From positions 1,677,501 through 1,741,500 of the forward strand of contig NZ_CP079095.1 in assembly GCF_019285515.1 (NCBI RefSeq): a DNA stretch of 64,000 bases. The letters are read 5' to 3'. Below, piece after piece: positions 40,392 to 49,624 of this stretch; the first letter of the stretch is position 1, and every line of letters starts with the position of its first letter. The notes below the pieces were generated by a model. The model did not search any database, was not told where the DNA came from, and saw nothing but the letters and a program-made list of their open reading frames with translations. The translations under genes and the position numbers were made by a program. This DNA is from Methylococcus sp. Mc7 (GTDB taxonomy: Bacteria > Pseudomonadota > Gammaproteobacteria > Methylococcales > Methylococcaceae).

Positions 40392-40501
40392 AGATTTTCC
40401 TCGTAAACGGGGTTGACGGCCTACAGATTACCGATGATCATTGATATCGTAAATTAGAATATATCTATATTTGATATCGTAATTTTCGATATTTTACTAT
40501 T
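40392..40501. promoter_or_regulatory. Divergent AT-rich control region with repeated TTGATATCGTAA boxes
   Basis: Between carbonic anhydrase (minus) and the NhaR-like regulator (plus). TTGATATCGTAA occurs at 40441-40452 and 40471-40482, exactly 30 bp apart, about three helical turns. The second box continues into TATCG-TAATTT-CGATA, an inverted repeat with the T-N11-A character of LysR-type binding sites. Autoregulation by the NhaR-like protein is inferred. Confidence 0.65.
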
Positions 40502-41398
40502 ATGGAGCAATTGAACTACAAGCACCTTTATTATTTCTGGAATGTAGCTAAGGAAGGCGGCATCTCTCGCGCGTGCGAAAAACTGCACTTGGCACAACCC
40601 ACTATCAGCGGTCAATTGGCGGTGTTCGAACAGGAGATCGGCGAAAAGCTCTTCTACAAGAACGGACGCAAACTGGCGCTGACCGATACTGGGCGTGCTG
40701 TATTTCACTATGCAGAGGAAATCTTCGCGCTCGGACGGGAGCTGACCAACACCCTCAAGGGCCGGCCCGCCGGACGGGGGCTGCGCCTCAGTGTGGGTGT
40801 GGCGGACGCCCTGCCCAAGCTGGTCGCCTATCGCCTCATCGAGCCGGCTCTTCACTTGGCGGAACCGGTACAGCTGCTCTGTTATGAAGACAAGGCGGAG
40901 CGTCTGCTGGCGGAAATTTCACTGCACGGCATCGACATGGTGCTGTCGGACGTACCGGCCCCGCCTTCGACGGGCGCCCACGCGTTCAACCACCTGCTGG
41001 GGGAATGCGCCGTGGCGGTTTTTGGAATTCGGCCGCTGGCCGCACGCTATGCCGAGGACTTTCCTCGCTCCCTTGACGGCGCGCCGTTTCTGCTGCCGAC
41101 GGCGAACACCGCGTTGCGGCGCTCGCTCGATCAATGGTTCGATGCCGAGGGACTACATGCTGAAATAAAGGCAGAAATCGAAGACAGCGCCTTGCTCAAG
41201 ACTTTCGCCTCTGCCGGAGTCGGATTGTTTGTCGCGCCGGTCGTGGTGGAGCACGAGATTCAGCGACAGTACAACGTACAGGTCATCGGCCGGATCGACG
41301 CAGTGCAGGAACGGTACTATGCCGTTACCATGAGCAGGAGGCTGAAGCATCCCGCCGTGAGTGCCATCCTGGATAACGCGCGGGCAAGCTTGTTTTGA
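40502..41398 (+). CDS. LysR-family transcriptional regulator, NhaR-like
   Basis: 298 residues. An N-terminal winged helix-turn-helix (NYKHLYYFWNVAKEGGISRA and EKLHLAQPTISGQLAVFEQE) is followed by a LysR substrate-binding domain. The opening and the pattern ALTDTGRAVFHYAEEIF match NhaR, the regulator of Na+/H+ antiporter genes in enterobacteria. The next gene is a cation-pumping ATPase and the divergent one a carbonic anhydrase; either could be the target. No ribosome binding site is seen before the ATG, but the helix-turn-helix starts directly after it. Confidence 0.87.
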   Translation: MEQLNYKHLYYFWNVAKEGGISRACEKLHLAQPTISGQLAVFEQEIGEKLFYKNGRKLALTDTGRAVFHYAEEIFALGRELTNTLKGRPAGRGLRLSVGVADALPKLVAYRLIEPALHLAEPVQLLCYEDKAERLLAEISLHGIDMVLSDVPAPPSTGAHAFNHLLGECAVAVFGIRPLAARYAEDFPRSLDGAPFLLPTANTALRRSLDQWFDAEGLHAEIKAEIEDSALLKTFASAGVGLFVAPVVVEHEIQRQYNVQVIGRIDAVQERYYAVTMSRRLKHPAVSAILDNARASLF

Positions 41399-41527
41399 CT
41401 TGGCAAACAATGCACCGGGACAACCGAGCCTTCAAAGGCGCAGCGTATCGATACGCTGCATCGTCGTGGTGTCTGAAGTTCGCGGAAGAGACAATCAATC
41501 GTTATCGAGCAAACGCCGGCCTACGCC

Positions 41528-44287
41528 ATGAAAAACAAACAACCGGATCGACGAGCGGTCCCCTCGCCAAACCCATGGCATCAATTCGCCTCCGACGAGG
41601 TGCTCAAGAGACTCGACAGCGATTCCCGCCACGGTTTGGCGGAACAGGAAGCGGAACGGCGCCTTCAGCGTTTCGGCCCAAACCTGCTGATGCCGAAGAG
41701 GGGCAAGCCGGTCTGGTTGCTTTTCTTGTCGCAGTTTCACCAGCCGCTGGTTTACATCCTTCTGGCGGCCGCGGCGGTCACTGCGTCATTGCAGGAATGG
41801 GTAGATTCCGGCGTGATCTTCGGTGTGGTGTTGGTGAACGCCGTGATCGGCTTCATCCAGGAGGCCAACGCCCTGAAGGCCATCGAAGCGCTCTCACGCA
41901 GTCTCAGCATCTCCGCCACCGTTTTGCGCGACGGGTCGCGGCGCGTCATTCCGGCCACGGAATTGGTGCCGGGAGACATCGTGTTTCTCCTCTCCGGAGA
42001 CAAGGTGCCAGCGGATCTGCGCCTGTTGCGTGTAAAGGAGTTGCAGATCGATGAGTCGGCGCTGACCGGGGAATCGGTGCCGGTGGAAAAGCGCACGGAG
42101 GCACTCGCCGTGGAGACCCCTCTGGCCGATCGCAACGACATGGCCTATTCCTCCACGCTGGTGACCTATGGCAGCGGCATCGGCTTGGTAGTGGAGACCG
42201 GCGATCGCACCGAGATCGGCCGGATCAATCAGATGATCGCGACGGCTACGGAACTGGAGACGCCGCTGACGCAAAAGATTTCCCATTTCAGCAAGCTCTT
42301 GATGTGGGTCATCTTGGGGTTTGCCGCGATCACCTTTCTGGTGGGTTGGCTGCGCGGCGAATCGGCCCTGGAGATGTTCATGGCCTCGGTCGCCCTGGCG
42401 GTGGGGGCGATCCCGGAAGGGCTGCCGGCCGCCTTGACCATCACGCTGGCCATCGGCGTGTCGCGCATGGCGAGGCGCAACGCCATCATCCGCAAGCTGC
42501 CCGCGGTGGAAACCCTGGGGAGCACCACGGTGATCTGCTCCGACAAGACCGGCACCCTCACCCAGAATCAGATGACCGTGCTGGCCATTTATGCTGGGGG
42601 CGCGCAGTTCGAGGTAACCGGCAGCGGCTACGTGCCCGAGGGTGAATTCCGGCAGCACGGACAGACCATCGATCCCCGCCGCCATGAAGCGTTGATGGAA
42701 TGCCTGCGAGCGGGCCTGTTATGCAATGACGCGCGACTGGTTGGCGATGCTGAGGGCTGGCGTATCGAAGGCGATCCGACGGAAGGCGCCTTGTTGGTTT
42801 CAGCGCACAAGGCGGACCTATACCATGCCGAGGTCGCAGAGGCGCATCCCCGCCTGGACGCCATTCCCTTCGAATCCCAGTACCAGTTCATGGCAACGCT
42901 CCATCATAATCGGGCGCTGGATGCGCGCCATGTCTACGTGAAGGGCTCGGTGGAAAGCATCCTGCGCCGTTGCGATGCCGCTTTCGACGCGTGCATGAAC
43001 AGGATTCCCCTGGACACGGCGGCTATTCACGCCCAAGTGGAAGAACTGGCTGCGCGTGGGCTGCGCGTCTTGGCCTTCGCCCGCGGCGACCGTCCAACTG
43101 ACGATGACAGCGTGGATCATCACGAGATTCGGGAGGGCCTCGTGTTTCTGGGCCTGCAAGGGATGATCGACCCGCCGCGGCCGGAGGCACTACGCGCGGT
43201 CGCCGCTTGTCAGGCGGCCGGTATCCGCGTGAAGATGATCACCGGCGACCATCCCGGCACGGCGCGGGCCATCGCGCGAGAGCTGGGCTTGGTGCGACCG
43301 GGGCGGCTGCACCGGCTGTTCGGCATCGCGCCGGCCGCCCGGGTGCTCACTGGCGCCGAATTGCAGACACTGGACGATGAAGCCTACCGGAACCTGGTGG
43401 AAGCGTGTGACATTTACGCCCGCGTCGCGCCCGAGCAGAAGCTTGAACTGGTGCGGGCGCTGCAGGCGCAGGGACAGGTGGTCGCGATGACCGGCGACGG
43501 AGTCAACGACGCGCCGGCCCTGCGCCAGGCCGATATCGGCGTGGCCATGGGCAAGGCCGGCACCGAGGTGGCCAAGGAAGCCGCCGCGATGGTGCTGACC
43601 GATGACAATTTCGCCACCCTCGAGGCGGCGGTGGAGGAAGGGCGCGGGGTATTCGACAACCTGGTGAAGTTCATCACTTGGACCTTACCTACCAATGTGG
43701 GGGAAGGTCTGGTCATCATCGCAGCGGTGTTCGCCGGCGTCGCCCTGCCCATCCTGCCGGTGCAGATTCTATGGATCAACATGAGCACTGCCGTGCTGCT
43801 CGGCCTGATGCTGGCCTTCGAACCCAAGGAGCCCGGCATCATGCGCCGCCACCCGCGCGACCCGGGCCAGCCGATCCTGACGCGGCATCTGGTGTTCCGC
43901 GTCGGCCTAGTGGGCATCATGTTGTTGGCCGGCGCCTTCGGCTTGTTCGAATGGGAACTGTCCCACGGGGAAAGTTTGATCGCGGCGCGGACCGTCGCGG
44001 TCAATGTGTTCGTGTTCGGCGGACTCTTCTATCTGTTCAACTGCCGCTCGCTCCGCTATTCCATGTTCCATGTCGGCGTGTTCTCGAACCTCTGGGTCCT
44101 GTTCGGTGTCTCTTCCATGGCGGCCTTGCAGGTGCTGTTCACCTACTGGCCTCCGATGAACCGGCTGTTCCACAGCGGACCGATCGGCCATGATGAATGG
44201 TTGCTGATCCTGTCGGTCGGCTTGGCAATCCATGCGGCAGTGGGACTGGAGAAATGGATTGGCCGGCGTTGGCTTTCCGCGCGTTGA
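41528..44287 (+). CDS. P2-type cation-transporting ATPase (Ca2+/Na+ pump-like)
   Basis: 919 residues. An N-terminal cation-ATPase domain is followed by TM1-2 (about 65-105), the actuator with LTGESVPVEK, TM3-4 containing VGAIPEGLPAALTITLA (the PEGL motif of Ca2+/Na+-type pumps), the phosphorylation site CSDKTGTLTQNQM, the nucleotide-binding domain, MTGDGVNDAPALRQADIGVA and six C-terminal helices. The PEGL rather than CPX motif excludes a heavy-metal pump. It expels or sequesters Ca2+, Na+ or K+-linked cations; exact ion unresolved. It follows the NhaR-like regulator by 130 bp. Confidence 0.9.
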   Translation: MKNKQPDRRAVPSPNPWHQFASDEVLKRLDSDSRHGLAEQEAERRLQRFGPNLLMPKRGKPVWLLFLSQFHQPLVYILLAAAAVTASLQEWVDSGVIFGVVLVNAVIGFIQEANALKAIEALSRSLSISATVLRDGSRRVIPATELVPGDIVFLLSGDKVPADLRLLRVKELQIDESALTGESVPVEKRTEALAVETPLADRNDMAYSSTLVTYGSGIGLVVETGDRTEIGRINQMIATATELETPLTQKISHFSKLLMWVILGFAAITFLVGWLRGESALEMFMASVALAVGAIPEGLPAALTITLAIGVSRMARRNAIIRKLPAVETLGSTTVICSDKTGTLTQNQMTVLAIYAGGAQFEVTGSGYVPEGEFRQHGQTIDPRRHEALMECLRAGLLCNDARLVGDAEGWRIEGDPTEGALLVSAHKADLYHAEVAEAHPRLDAIPFESQYQFMATLHHNRALDARHVYVKGSVESILRRCDAAFDACMNRIPLDTAAIHAQVEELAARGLRVLAFARGDRPTDDDSVDHHEIREGLVFLGLQGMIDPPRPEALRAVAACQAAGIRVKMITGDHPGTARAIARELGLVRPGRLHRLFGIAPAARVLTGAELQTLDDEAYRNLVEACDIYARVAPEQKLELVRALQAQGQVVAMTGDGVNDAPALRQADIGVAMGKAGTEVAKEAAAMVLTDDNFATLEAAVEEGRGVFDNLVKFITWTLPTNVGEGLVIIAAVFAGVALPILPVQILWINMSTAVLLGLMLAFEPKEPGIMRRHPRDPGQPILTRHLVFRVGLVGIMLLAGAFGLFEWELSHGESLIAARTVAVNVFVFGGLFYLFNCRSLRYSMFHVGVFSNLWVLFGVSSMAALQVLFTYWPPMNRLFHSGPIGHDEWLLILSVGLAIHAAVGLEKWIGRRWLSAR

Positions 44288-44385
44288 AGATGACGAGGAT
44301 TTGATTCTCGGGACTGATGGTCGAAGCTACCAGGCGCATTACGGATCGTTACGATCAATTACGAACGGGACACTGCGACGAGTCC

Positions 44386-46191
44386 TTACGGTTCGATCTC
44401 CATCAGCACTTCGTTGGGATTGACACGTTCCCCCTTCCGCACATGGATTCTGGTGACGGTGCCGGAGATGGGGGCCTGGATCTGCGTCTCCATCTTCATC
44501 GCCTCGGTGACCAGCACGCCGTCGCCCGCCGCTACCTTGTCTCCCGTCGCCACCAGGATTTCGACGATGTTGCCGGGCATGGTGGTGACCACGTCGCCCG
44601 GCTTGCTCGGGGCCGAACGTCCACCGGTCGCGGATTCGCGCTTGTATCCGCTGAGCACTTCCAGGTCGATTTCCTGGGGCACGCCGTCCAGGGTGATGTA
44701 GAAACGCCGGTGGCGCTGGTCGCCGATGTTGGCGCCAGTAATCTGCACGTCGTAGATTTCTCCATGCACTGATACCTTGAATTCGGTGGGCGCGATGCGT
44801 TCCCCGGACGGGGCGGCGATGGCGGTCTGGGGCGATGCGAGCGGTTCGGGGCTCAACCGGCCTTCGCGGCGCTCTTTGAGGAAGGTTCTGGCCACCTCGG
44901 GGAACATGGCGAAGGACATGACGTCGGTGTCGCGTTCAGCCAGGTCGCCGATTTCACTGCGCAGGATTTCCAGCTCCGGCTTCAGCAAGTCGGCGGGGCG
45001 GGCATCGATGACCGCTTCCTGGCCGATGGCGCGGCGTCGCAGCTCCACGTCGACCGGCGCCGGCGGCTGGCCGTAGCCGCCCTGCAGGTAGCGCTTCACC
45101 TCGTTGGTGATGGTCTTGTAGCGCTCGCCGGTGACCACGTTCAACACCGCCTGGGTGCCGACGATCTGCGAGGTGGGCGTGACCAGGGGCGGATAGCCCA
45201 GATCGCGCCGTACCCTGGGAATTTCCGCGAAGACTTCCTGAATGCGATCAAGGGCACCCTGTTCCTCCAGTTGTTTGGCCAGGTTGGACATCATACCGCC
45301 CGGCACCTGGTTGACCTGCACCCGCGTATCCACGCCGGTGAACTCGCTCTCGAACTGACGGTATTTCTTGCGCACCTGAGCGAAATAGGCCGAGACTTCC
45401 TGCAGCGCCGCCAGATCCAGGCCGGTGTCGTACTCGGTGCCGCGCAGCGCCGCCACCATGCTTTCCGTGGGCGGATGGCTGGTGCCGCCGGCGAAGGCCG
45501 ACAGGGCGGTGTCGATATGCCGGCAGCCGGCCTCGATCGCCTTGAGCTGACACATCTCGGCCAGGCCGGCGGTCGCGTGGCTGTGCAGGAACAAGGGGAC
45601 GTCTATGTGTTCGCGCAAGTGCCGCACCAGCTCGGCGGTGGCGTGCGGCGTCAGCAGGCCCGCCATGTCCTTGATGGCGATGCTGTCCGCGCCCATCTCG
45701 ACCAACTCGTTGGCCAGCTTCACGTACAGGGCGGTGGTATGCACCGGACTGACGGTGTAGCAGATCGTGCCTTGCGCATGCTTGCCCTGCTCCTTGACGG
45801 CGGTCAGTGCCGTCCGCAGGTTGCGGACGTCGTTGAGGGCGTCGAACACGCGGAACACGTCGATGCCCTCGCGCGCTGCCAGGCGCACGAACTCGCGCAC
45901 CACGTCGTCGGGGTAATGGCGGTAACCGAGCAGGTTCTGTCCACGCAGCAGCATCTGCAGGCGCGTGTTGGGCAGAGCCTCGCGCAGCTTCCGCAGCCGT
46001 TCCCACGGGTCTTCCTTGAGAAATCTCAGACAGGCGTCGAAGGTGGCGCCGCCCCAGACTTCCAGCGACCAGAAGCCGATCCGGTCCAACTGCGGGCAGA
46101 CCGGCAGCATGTCTTCGGTGCGCAGGCGGGTGGCGATGAGTGACTGGTGGGCATCCCGGAGGGTGGTGTCGGTCAGGTAAACCTTGGTCAT
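44386..46191 (-). CDS. pycB: Pyruvate carboxylase subunit B / oxaloacetate decarboxylase alpha-type subunit
   Basis: 601 residues. An N-terminal carboxyltransferase TIM barrel has YLTDTTLRDAHQSLIATRLR with the metal and catalytic residues. The conserved C-terminal part of the carboxyltransferase domain follows, and a biotin carrier domain ends the protein with EAMKMETQI, the Lys being the biotinylation site. With the biotin carboxylase encoded 18 bp upstream it forms a two-subunit enzyme converting pyruvate and bicarbonate to oxaloacetate. A Na+-pumping oxaloacetate decarboxylase is less likely, because no membrane beta or gamma subunit gene is present and a carboxylase partner is. Confidence 0.88.
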   Translation of the reverse strand: MTKVYLTDTTLRDAHQSLIATRLRTEDMLPVCPQLDRIGFWSLEVWGGATFDACLRFLKEDPWERLRKLREALPNTRLQMLLRGQNLLGYRHYPDDVVREFVRLAAREGIDVFRVFDALNDVRNLRTALTAVKEQGKHAQGTICYTVSPVHTTALYVKLANELVEMGADSIAIKDMAGLLTPHATAELVRHLREHIDVPLFLHSHATAGLAEMCQLKAIEAGCRHIDTALSAFAGGTSHPPTESMVAALRGTEYDTGLDLAALQEVSAYFAQVRKKYRQFESEFTGVDTRVQVNQVPGGMMSNLAKQLEEQGALDRIQEVFAEIPRVRRDLGYPPLVTPTSQIVGTQAVLNVVTGERYKTITNEVKRYLQGGYGQPPAPVDVELRRRAIGQEAVIDARPADLLKPELEILRSEIGDLAERDTDVMSFAMFPEVARTFLKERREGRLSPEPLASPQTAIAAPSGERIAPTEFKVSVHGEIYDVQITGANIGDQRHRRFYITLDGVPQEIDLEVLSGYKRESATGGRSAPSKPGDVVTTMPGNIVEILVATGDKVAAGDGVLVTEAMKMETQIQAPISGTVTRIHVRKGERVNPNEVLMEIEP

Positions 46192-46209
46192 CGAGCTTTC
46201 TCCGCGTCG

Positions 46210-47628
46210 TCAAAGTCCCACGTGCGCGGCGATGGCGGCGGCGATGGCGAGCGTGGCCTCGTCCGGGCTGCGCTTGAGGGAGTAATGGGTCAGTTCCGGG
46301 TGGGCCGCCAGGAAGCCGGTGTCGAACCGACCGGCCTGAAAGTCCGGGTGATCGAGGATTTCCTGGTAGAAGGGGATGGTGGTGCGCACGCCGCCGATCA
46401 CCATGTCGTTCAGGGCTCGCCGGCCGCGGGCGACGGCCTCGGGCCAGGTGCGTCCCCAGACGATCACCTTGGCGACCATGGAGTCGTAGTGCGGGGGAAT
46501 CTGGTAACCGGTGTAGATGGCGGTGTCGGTGCGCACGCCGGGGCCGCCCGGCGCGTAATAGCGGGTCAGCCGGCCGAAGCTGGGGAGAAAATCGTTTTTC
46601 GGGTCTTCCACGTTGATGCGGAACTGGATGGCGTAGCCGCGCGGCTGCACCTCTTCCGGGGTGAAGCTGAGCGGATGGCCTTCGGCGATGCGGATCTGTT
46701 CCTTGACGATGTCGATTCCGGTGATTTCCTCGGTGATGGTGTGCTCGACCTGCACGCGCGTGTTCATCTCCATGAAGTAGAACTCACCCTCGGCGGTCAG
46801 CAGGAATTCGACCGTGCCGGCGTTCTCGTAGTTCACCGCCCTGGCCGCGCGCGCCGCCAGTTCGCCGAGCCGTTCGCGCTGTTCGGAGGTCAACTGGGGC
46901 GAGGGGGCGATCTCGATCAGCTTCTGGTTACGGCGCTGGATGGAGCAGTCGCGTTCGAACAGGTGCGCCACGTTGCCGTGGCGGTCGGCCAGGATCTGCA
47001 CCTCGATGTGGCGCGGGTCGACGATGCATTTCTCCAAAAACACGGAGGCCGAGCCGAAGGCCTTGGTGGCTTCGGAAATCACCCGCTGGTAGTTCTGTCT
47101 GAGCTCCTCGTCGTCGTTGCAGCGGCGGATGCCGCGTCCGCCGCCCCCCGAAGTGGCCTTGAGCATCACCGGATAGCCGACGCGCGCGGCTTCTTCCAGG
47201 GCCTCGTCGAGGCTGCCGAGGTTGCCTTCGCTGCCCGGCGTGACCGGCACGCCGGCAGCGATCATGGTTCGGCGCGCTTCGGTCTTGTCGCCCATGGCCT
47301 GGATGACTCCTGCCGCAGGACCGATGAAGCAAACGCCGCGCAGCGCGCAGATCCTGGCCAGTTCGGGATTCTCCGAGAGGAAGCCGTAGCCCGGATGGAT
47401 CGCGTCGCAACCGGTTTCCACCGCCAGATTGACGATGCGATGCGGATTCAGATAACCGGCCAGTTCCTCACTGCCGATGCAGTAGGCCTCATCGGCCTTC
47501 TTCACGTGCAGCGAGAACCGGTCGGCCTCGGAGAAAATGGCCACGGAACGGATGCCCATCTCCGCGCAGGCGCGGATGATGCGCACCGCGATTTCGCCGC
47601 GGTTGGCGATCAGAATTTTCTTGATCAT
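46210..47628 (-). CDS. pycA: Pyruvate carboxylase subunit A (biotin carboxylase)
   Basis: 472 residues from ATG 47628, where AGAAGG abuts the start. It opens with KKILIANRGEIAVRIIRACA, then the ATP-grasp domain with the Gly-rich loop KATSGGGGRGIRRC, KLIEIAPSPQL and MEMNTRVQVEHTITEEITGI carrying catalytic residues, and a C-terminal biotin carboxylase domain. It carboxylates biotin on the partner subunit using bicarbonate and ATP. AccC of acetyl-CoA carboxylase is the alternative, but the adjacent carboxyltransferase-biotin carrier gene supports PycA. Confidence 0.9.
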   Translation of the reverse strand: MIKKILIANRGEIAVRIIRACAEMGIRSVAIFSEADRFSLHVKKADEAYCIGSEELAGYLNPHRIVNLAVETGCDAIHPGYGFLSENPELARICALRGVCFIGPAAGVIQAMGDKTEARRTMIAAGVPVTPGSEGNLGSLDEALEEAARVGYPVMLKATSGGGGRGIRRCNDDEELRQNYQRVISEATKAFGSASVFLEKCIVDPRHIEVQILADRHGNVAHLFERDCSIQRRNQKLIEIAPSPQLTSEQRERLGELAARAARAVNYENAGTVEFLLTAEGEFYFMEMNTRVQVEHTITEEITGIDIVKEQIRIAEGHPLSFTPEEVQPRGYAIQFRINVEDPKNDFLPSFGRLTRYYAPGGPGVRTDTAIYTGYQIPPHYDSMVAKVIVWGRTWPEAVARGRRALNDMVIGGVRTTIPFYQEILDHPDFQAGRFDTGFLAAHPELTHYSLKRSPDEATLAIAAAIAAHVGL

Positions 47629-47738
47629 CCTTCTGGTTTTCGGTGATTTGATTAGGTCTGAGGGTAAAACGGATTCCGATCCGTGGGCGGAACAGGCGGA
47701 AATCCGCAGCATTATATATTCGTGACCTGATTCTAGGG

Positions 47739-48605
47739 TCAAGGATTGCAGTAGCCGCAATATCGGGCCGGGGCATAGGCCCGCTCCTGCTCCACCAGCA
47801 CCCGATGTTCGCAACGGACACAGCGGTGAATGTCCGCCTTCGCCTCACGGGTCGGGGCGCCGCAGTCCTCGCAGGGCAGCCCCGGAACGGGCGCTGCCCG
47901 GTAAAATCCCGGCGCGCCGCAGGCGGGACAAAAGGACGTGAGGCGCCGGGCCAGATCTTCGGCAGCCAGCCGGATGTTTTCCAGGCGAGTCGGATTGGCG
48001 AACGCGCGCATATCGGTCTCGACGAAGGCGCGCCGGTTCGGCGCCCAGGTCACCGCTTCCCGCAGGCTGGACCAGTTCGCCAGCCCTTTGTGGAATAGGG
48101 AGTGATTTTCGTCCTCCGGACGGACCACCAGGCGATGTTCGGGGAATCCTGCCGAGCGGGCGAAATCCTCGGCCTCCTCGAACGTTTCGACCTGCCGGTG
48201 GGACAAATTGGTCTTGCCGCCCGAGGCTGCGACGATCTCGATGCCGAGCCGGTCGTCGATCCAGATCAGTATCTCCTCGTTCCATGGCAACATTCCGGTG
48301 AGTGGGTCGGGGCCGAACGCGCCTTCGCTGGCGATTCCGATGGAAAGCCCCGACAGTTCCATGCCGATGCGCGCCTTTTTCCGCGCCGCCTCCAGTTGGG
48401 TTCCCGCACGAGTGATGTCGCGGGTGAAAGTGCCGAGAAGATCGGTGTCGAACCCTTCCACCCTCTCGACGCGACAGCCCAGCGGCCTTTCCAGCGCCGG
48501 CGCGATCACGCCTTCCTTGCCGTGTTGGGTGAGCAGGGCGACCCGTTGGTTCCGATAGCAACCGTCCCGCGCGTTACTGCTTGGCGGGTGAGCTTTTTCG
48601 TTCAT
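47739..48605 (-). CDS. Uncharacterised protein with C-terminal zinc ribbons (DUF6671-like)
   Basis: 288 residues. The N-terminal two thirds form an alpha/beta domain (RVALLTQHGKEGVIAPALER, GIASEGAFGPDP, EEILIWIDDRLGIEIVAASG) of unknown function; the pattern resembles a family annotated DUF6671, recalled rather than verified. The last 75 residues hold four CXXC-like knuckles, CPACG, CEDCG, CVRCE and CGYC, enough for two zinc ribbons. Position: between tsaC/sua5 and pycA on the same strand, so probably within the same run of transcription. Confidence 0.6.
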   Translation of the reverse strand: MNEKAHPPSSNARDGCYRNQRVALLTQHGKEGVIAPALERPLGCRVERVEGFDTDLLGTFTRDITRAGTQLEAARKKARIGMELSGLSIGIASEGAFGPDPLTGMLPWNEEILIWIDDRLGIEIVAASGGKTNLSHRQVETFEEAEDFARSAGFPEHRLVVRPEDENHSLFHKGLANWSSLREAVTWAPNRRAFVETDMRAFANPTRLENIRLAAEDLARRLTSFCPACGAPGFYRAAPVPGLPCEDCGAPTREAKADIHRCVRCEHRVLVEQERAYAPARYCGYCNP

Positions 48606-48640
48606 GGCCTGTGTCCGATTTTCCCGTTGCCGCGTGGTCT

Positions 48641-49618
48641 TCAGCGCCCCCGGCTGGCCCGCCGCAAACGATCGTTGACGGCCCGCCAGGGCTCCGTGTC
48701 CGGCGGAGATTGCGCCAGTAGCACGTCGAATCCGGAAAGGTCGAGCAGGTGTAAGACGGCATACAGGCGTTGCGCATAGTCTGCCGGCCGGACGGGCATG
48801 GGGAAGGGCGTAAGGTTGGGACCTTCCCGCACGGCGCTAGGCGGCGGTTCGATCAGGATCGCGGCGGCTTTGACACCGGAGCGCGCCAATTCCTCGCCGC
48901 GGCGTTTCAGGTGTTCCAGCGGCCAGACCTCGAGGGGTGTCTCTGGGGCGTAGTGGGAGGGCAGCATGCCCGGCGCGCGGATGGCGTCGCCGTTTCCGGG
49001 CTCGCTGATTTCCTCCCCGAGCACCTCTTGCAGCGCCGACAGCGGAATCGACCCCGGGCGCAAGAGCCGGGGCCGGCTGCCCGCCAGGCAGAGGATGGTG
49101 GATTCCACCCCTACACGGCAGGGCCCGCCGTCCAGGATCATGTCCACCTTGCCCTTGAGTTCCTTGCGCACATGCCGGGCGCGGGTCGGGCTCACCCGCC
49201 CGAAACGGTTGGCGGAGGGCGCGGCGACCCCGCCGCCGAAGGCCTCCAGCAGGGCGAGCGCCAGCGGATGATCGGGCATGCGCACTCCCACCGTCTCCTG
49301 CCCCCCGGTCACCTCCAGGGGCGCGTTTCTTCGCATCAGGATCAGCGTCAAGGGGCCCGGCCAGAAACGTTCCGCCAGCCGCCAGGCCGCATCCGGTACA
49401 TTCCGCGTCCAATGGTCCAGGTTGTCCAAGCGGGCGAAATGGACGATGAGCGGGTGATCCGGGGGTCTCCCCTTTACCTCGAAAATCCGCCGCACGGCGG
49501 CGGGGTTGCAGGCATCGGCGCCAAGCCCATAGACGGTCTCCGTGGGAAACGCCACCAGGCCGCCGGTCCGCAGCACCCGGACGGCGGCATCGACGTCGCG
49601 AGAAAGCGCTTCTTTCAT
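48641..49618 (-). CDS. L-threonylcarbamoyladenylate synthase (Sua5/TsaC family)
   Basis: 325 residues. An N-terminal YrdC/Sua5 domain (LVAFPTETVYGLGADACNPA and RIFEVKGRPPDHPLIVHFAR) binds ATP and threonine. The C-terminal extension from about 215 (APGMLPSHYAPETPLEVWPL) is the Sua5 domain missing from short TsaC/YrdC proteins. It makes threonylcarbamoyl-AMP from bicarbonate, threonine and ATP for the t6A37 tRNA modification. It starts 6 bp after the cbbO stop, so it is read with the RuBisCO operon. Bicarbonate as substrate is a shared theme of this run. Confidence 0.92.
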   Translation of the reverse strand: MKEALSRDVDAAVRVLRTGGLVAFPTETVYGLGADACNPAAVRRIFEVKGRPPDHPLIVHFARLDNLDHWTRNVPDAAWRLAERFWPGPLTLILMRRNAPLEVTGGQETVGVRMPDHPLALALLEAFGGGVAAPSANRFGRVSPTRARHVRKELKGKVDMILDGGPCRVGVESTILCLAGSRPRLLRPGSIPLSALQEVLGEEISEPGNGDAIRAPGMLPSHYAPETPLEVWPLEHLKRRGEELARSGVKAAAILIEPPPSAVREGPNLTPFPMPVRPADYAQRLYAVLHLLDLSGFDVLLAQSPPDTEPWRAVNDRLRRASRGR

Positions 49619-49624
49619 AGGCGC

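Noticed and set aside
40471-40492. TTGATATCGTAA boxes as a terminator
   Set aside because: The inverted repeat is AT-rich with a weak stem and lies upstream of both start codons, which fits an operator better.
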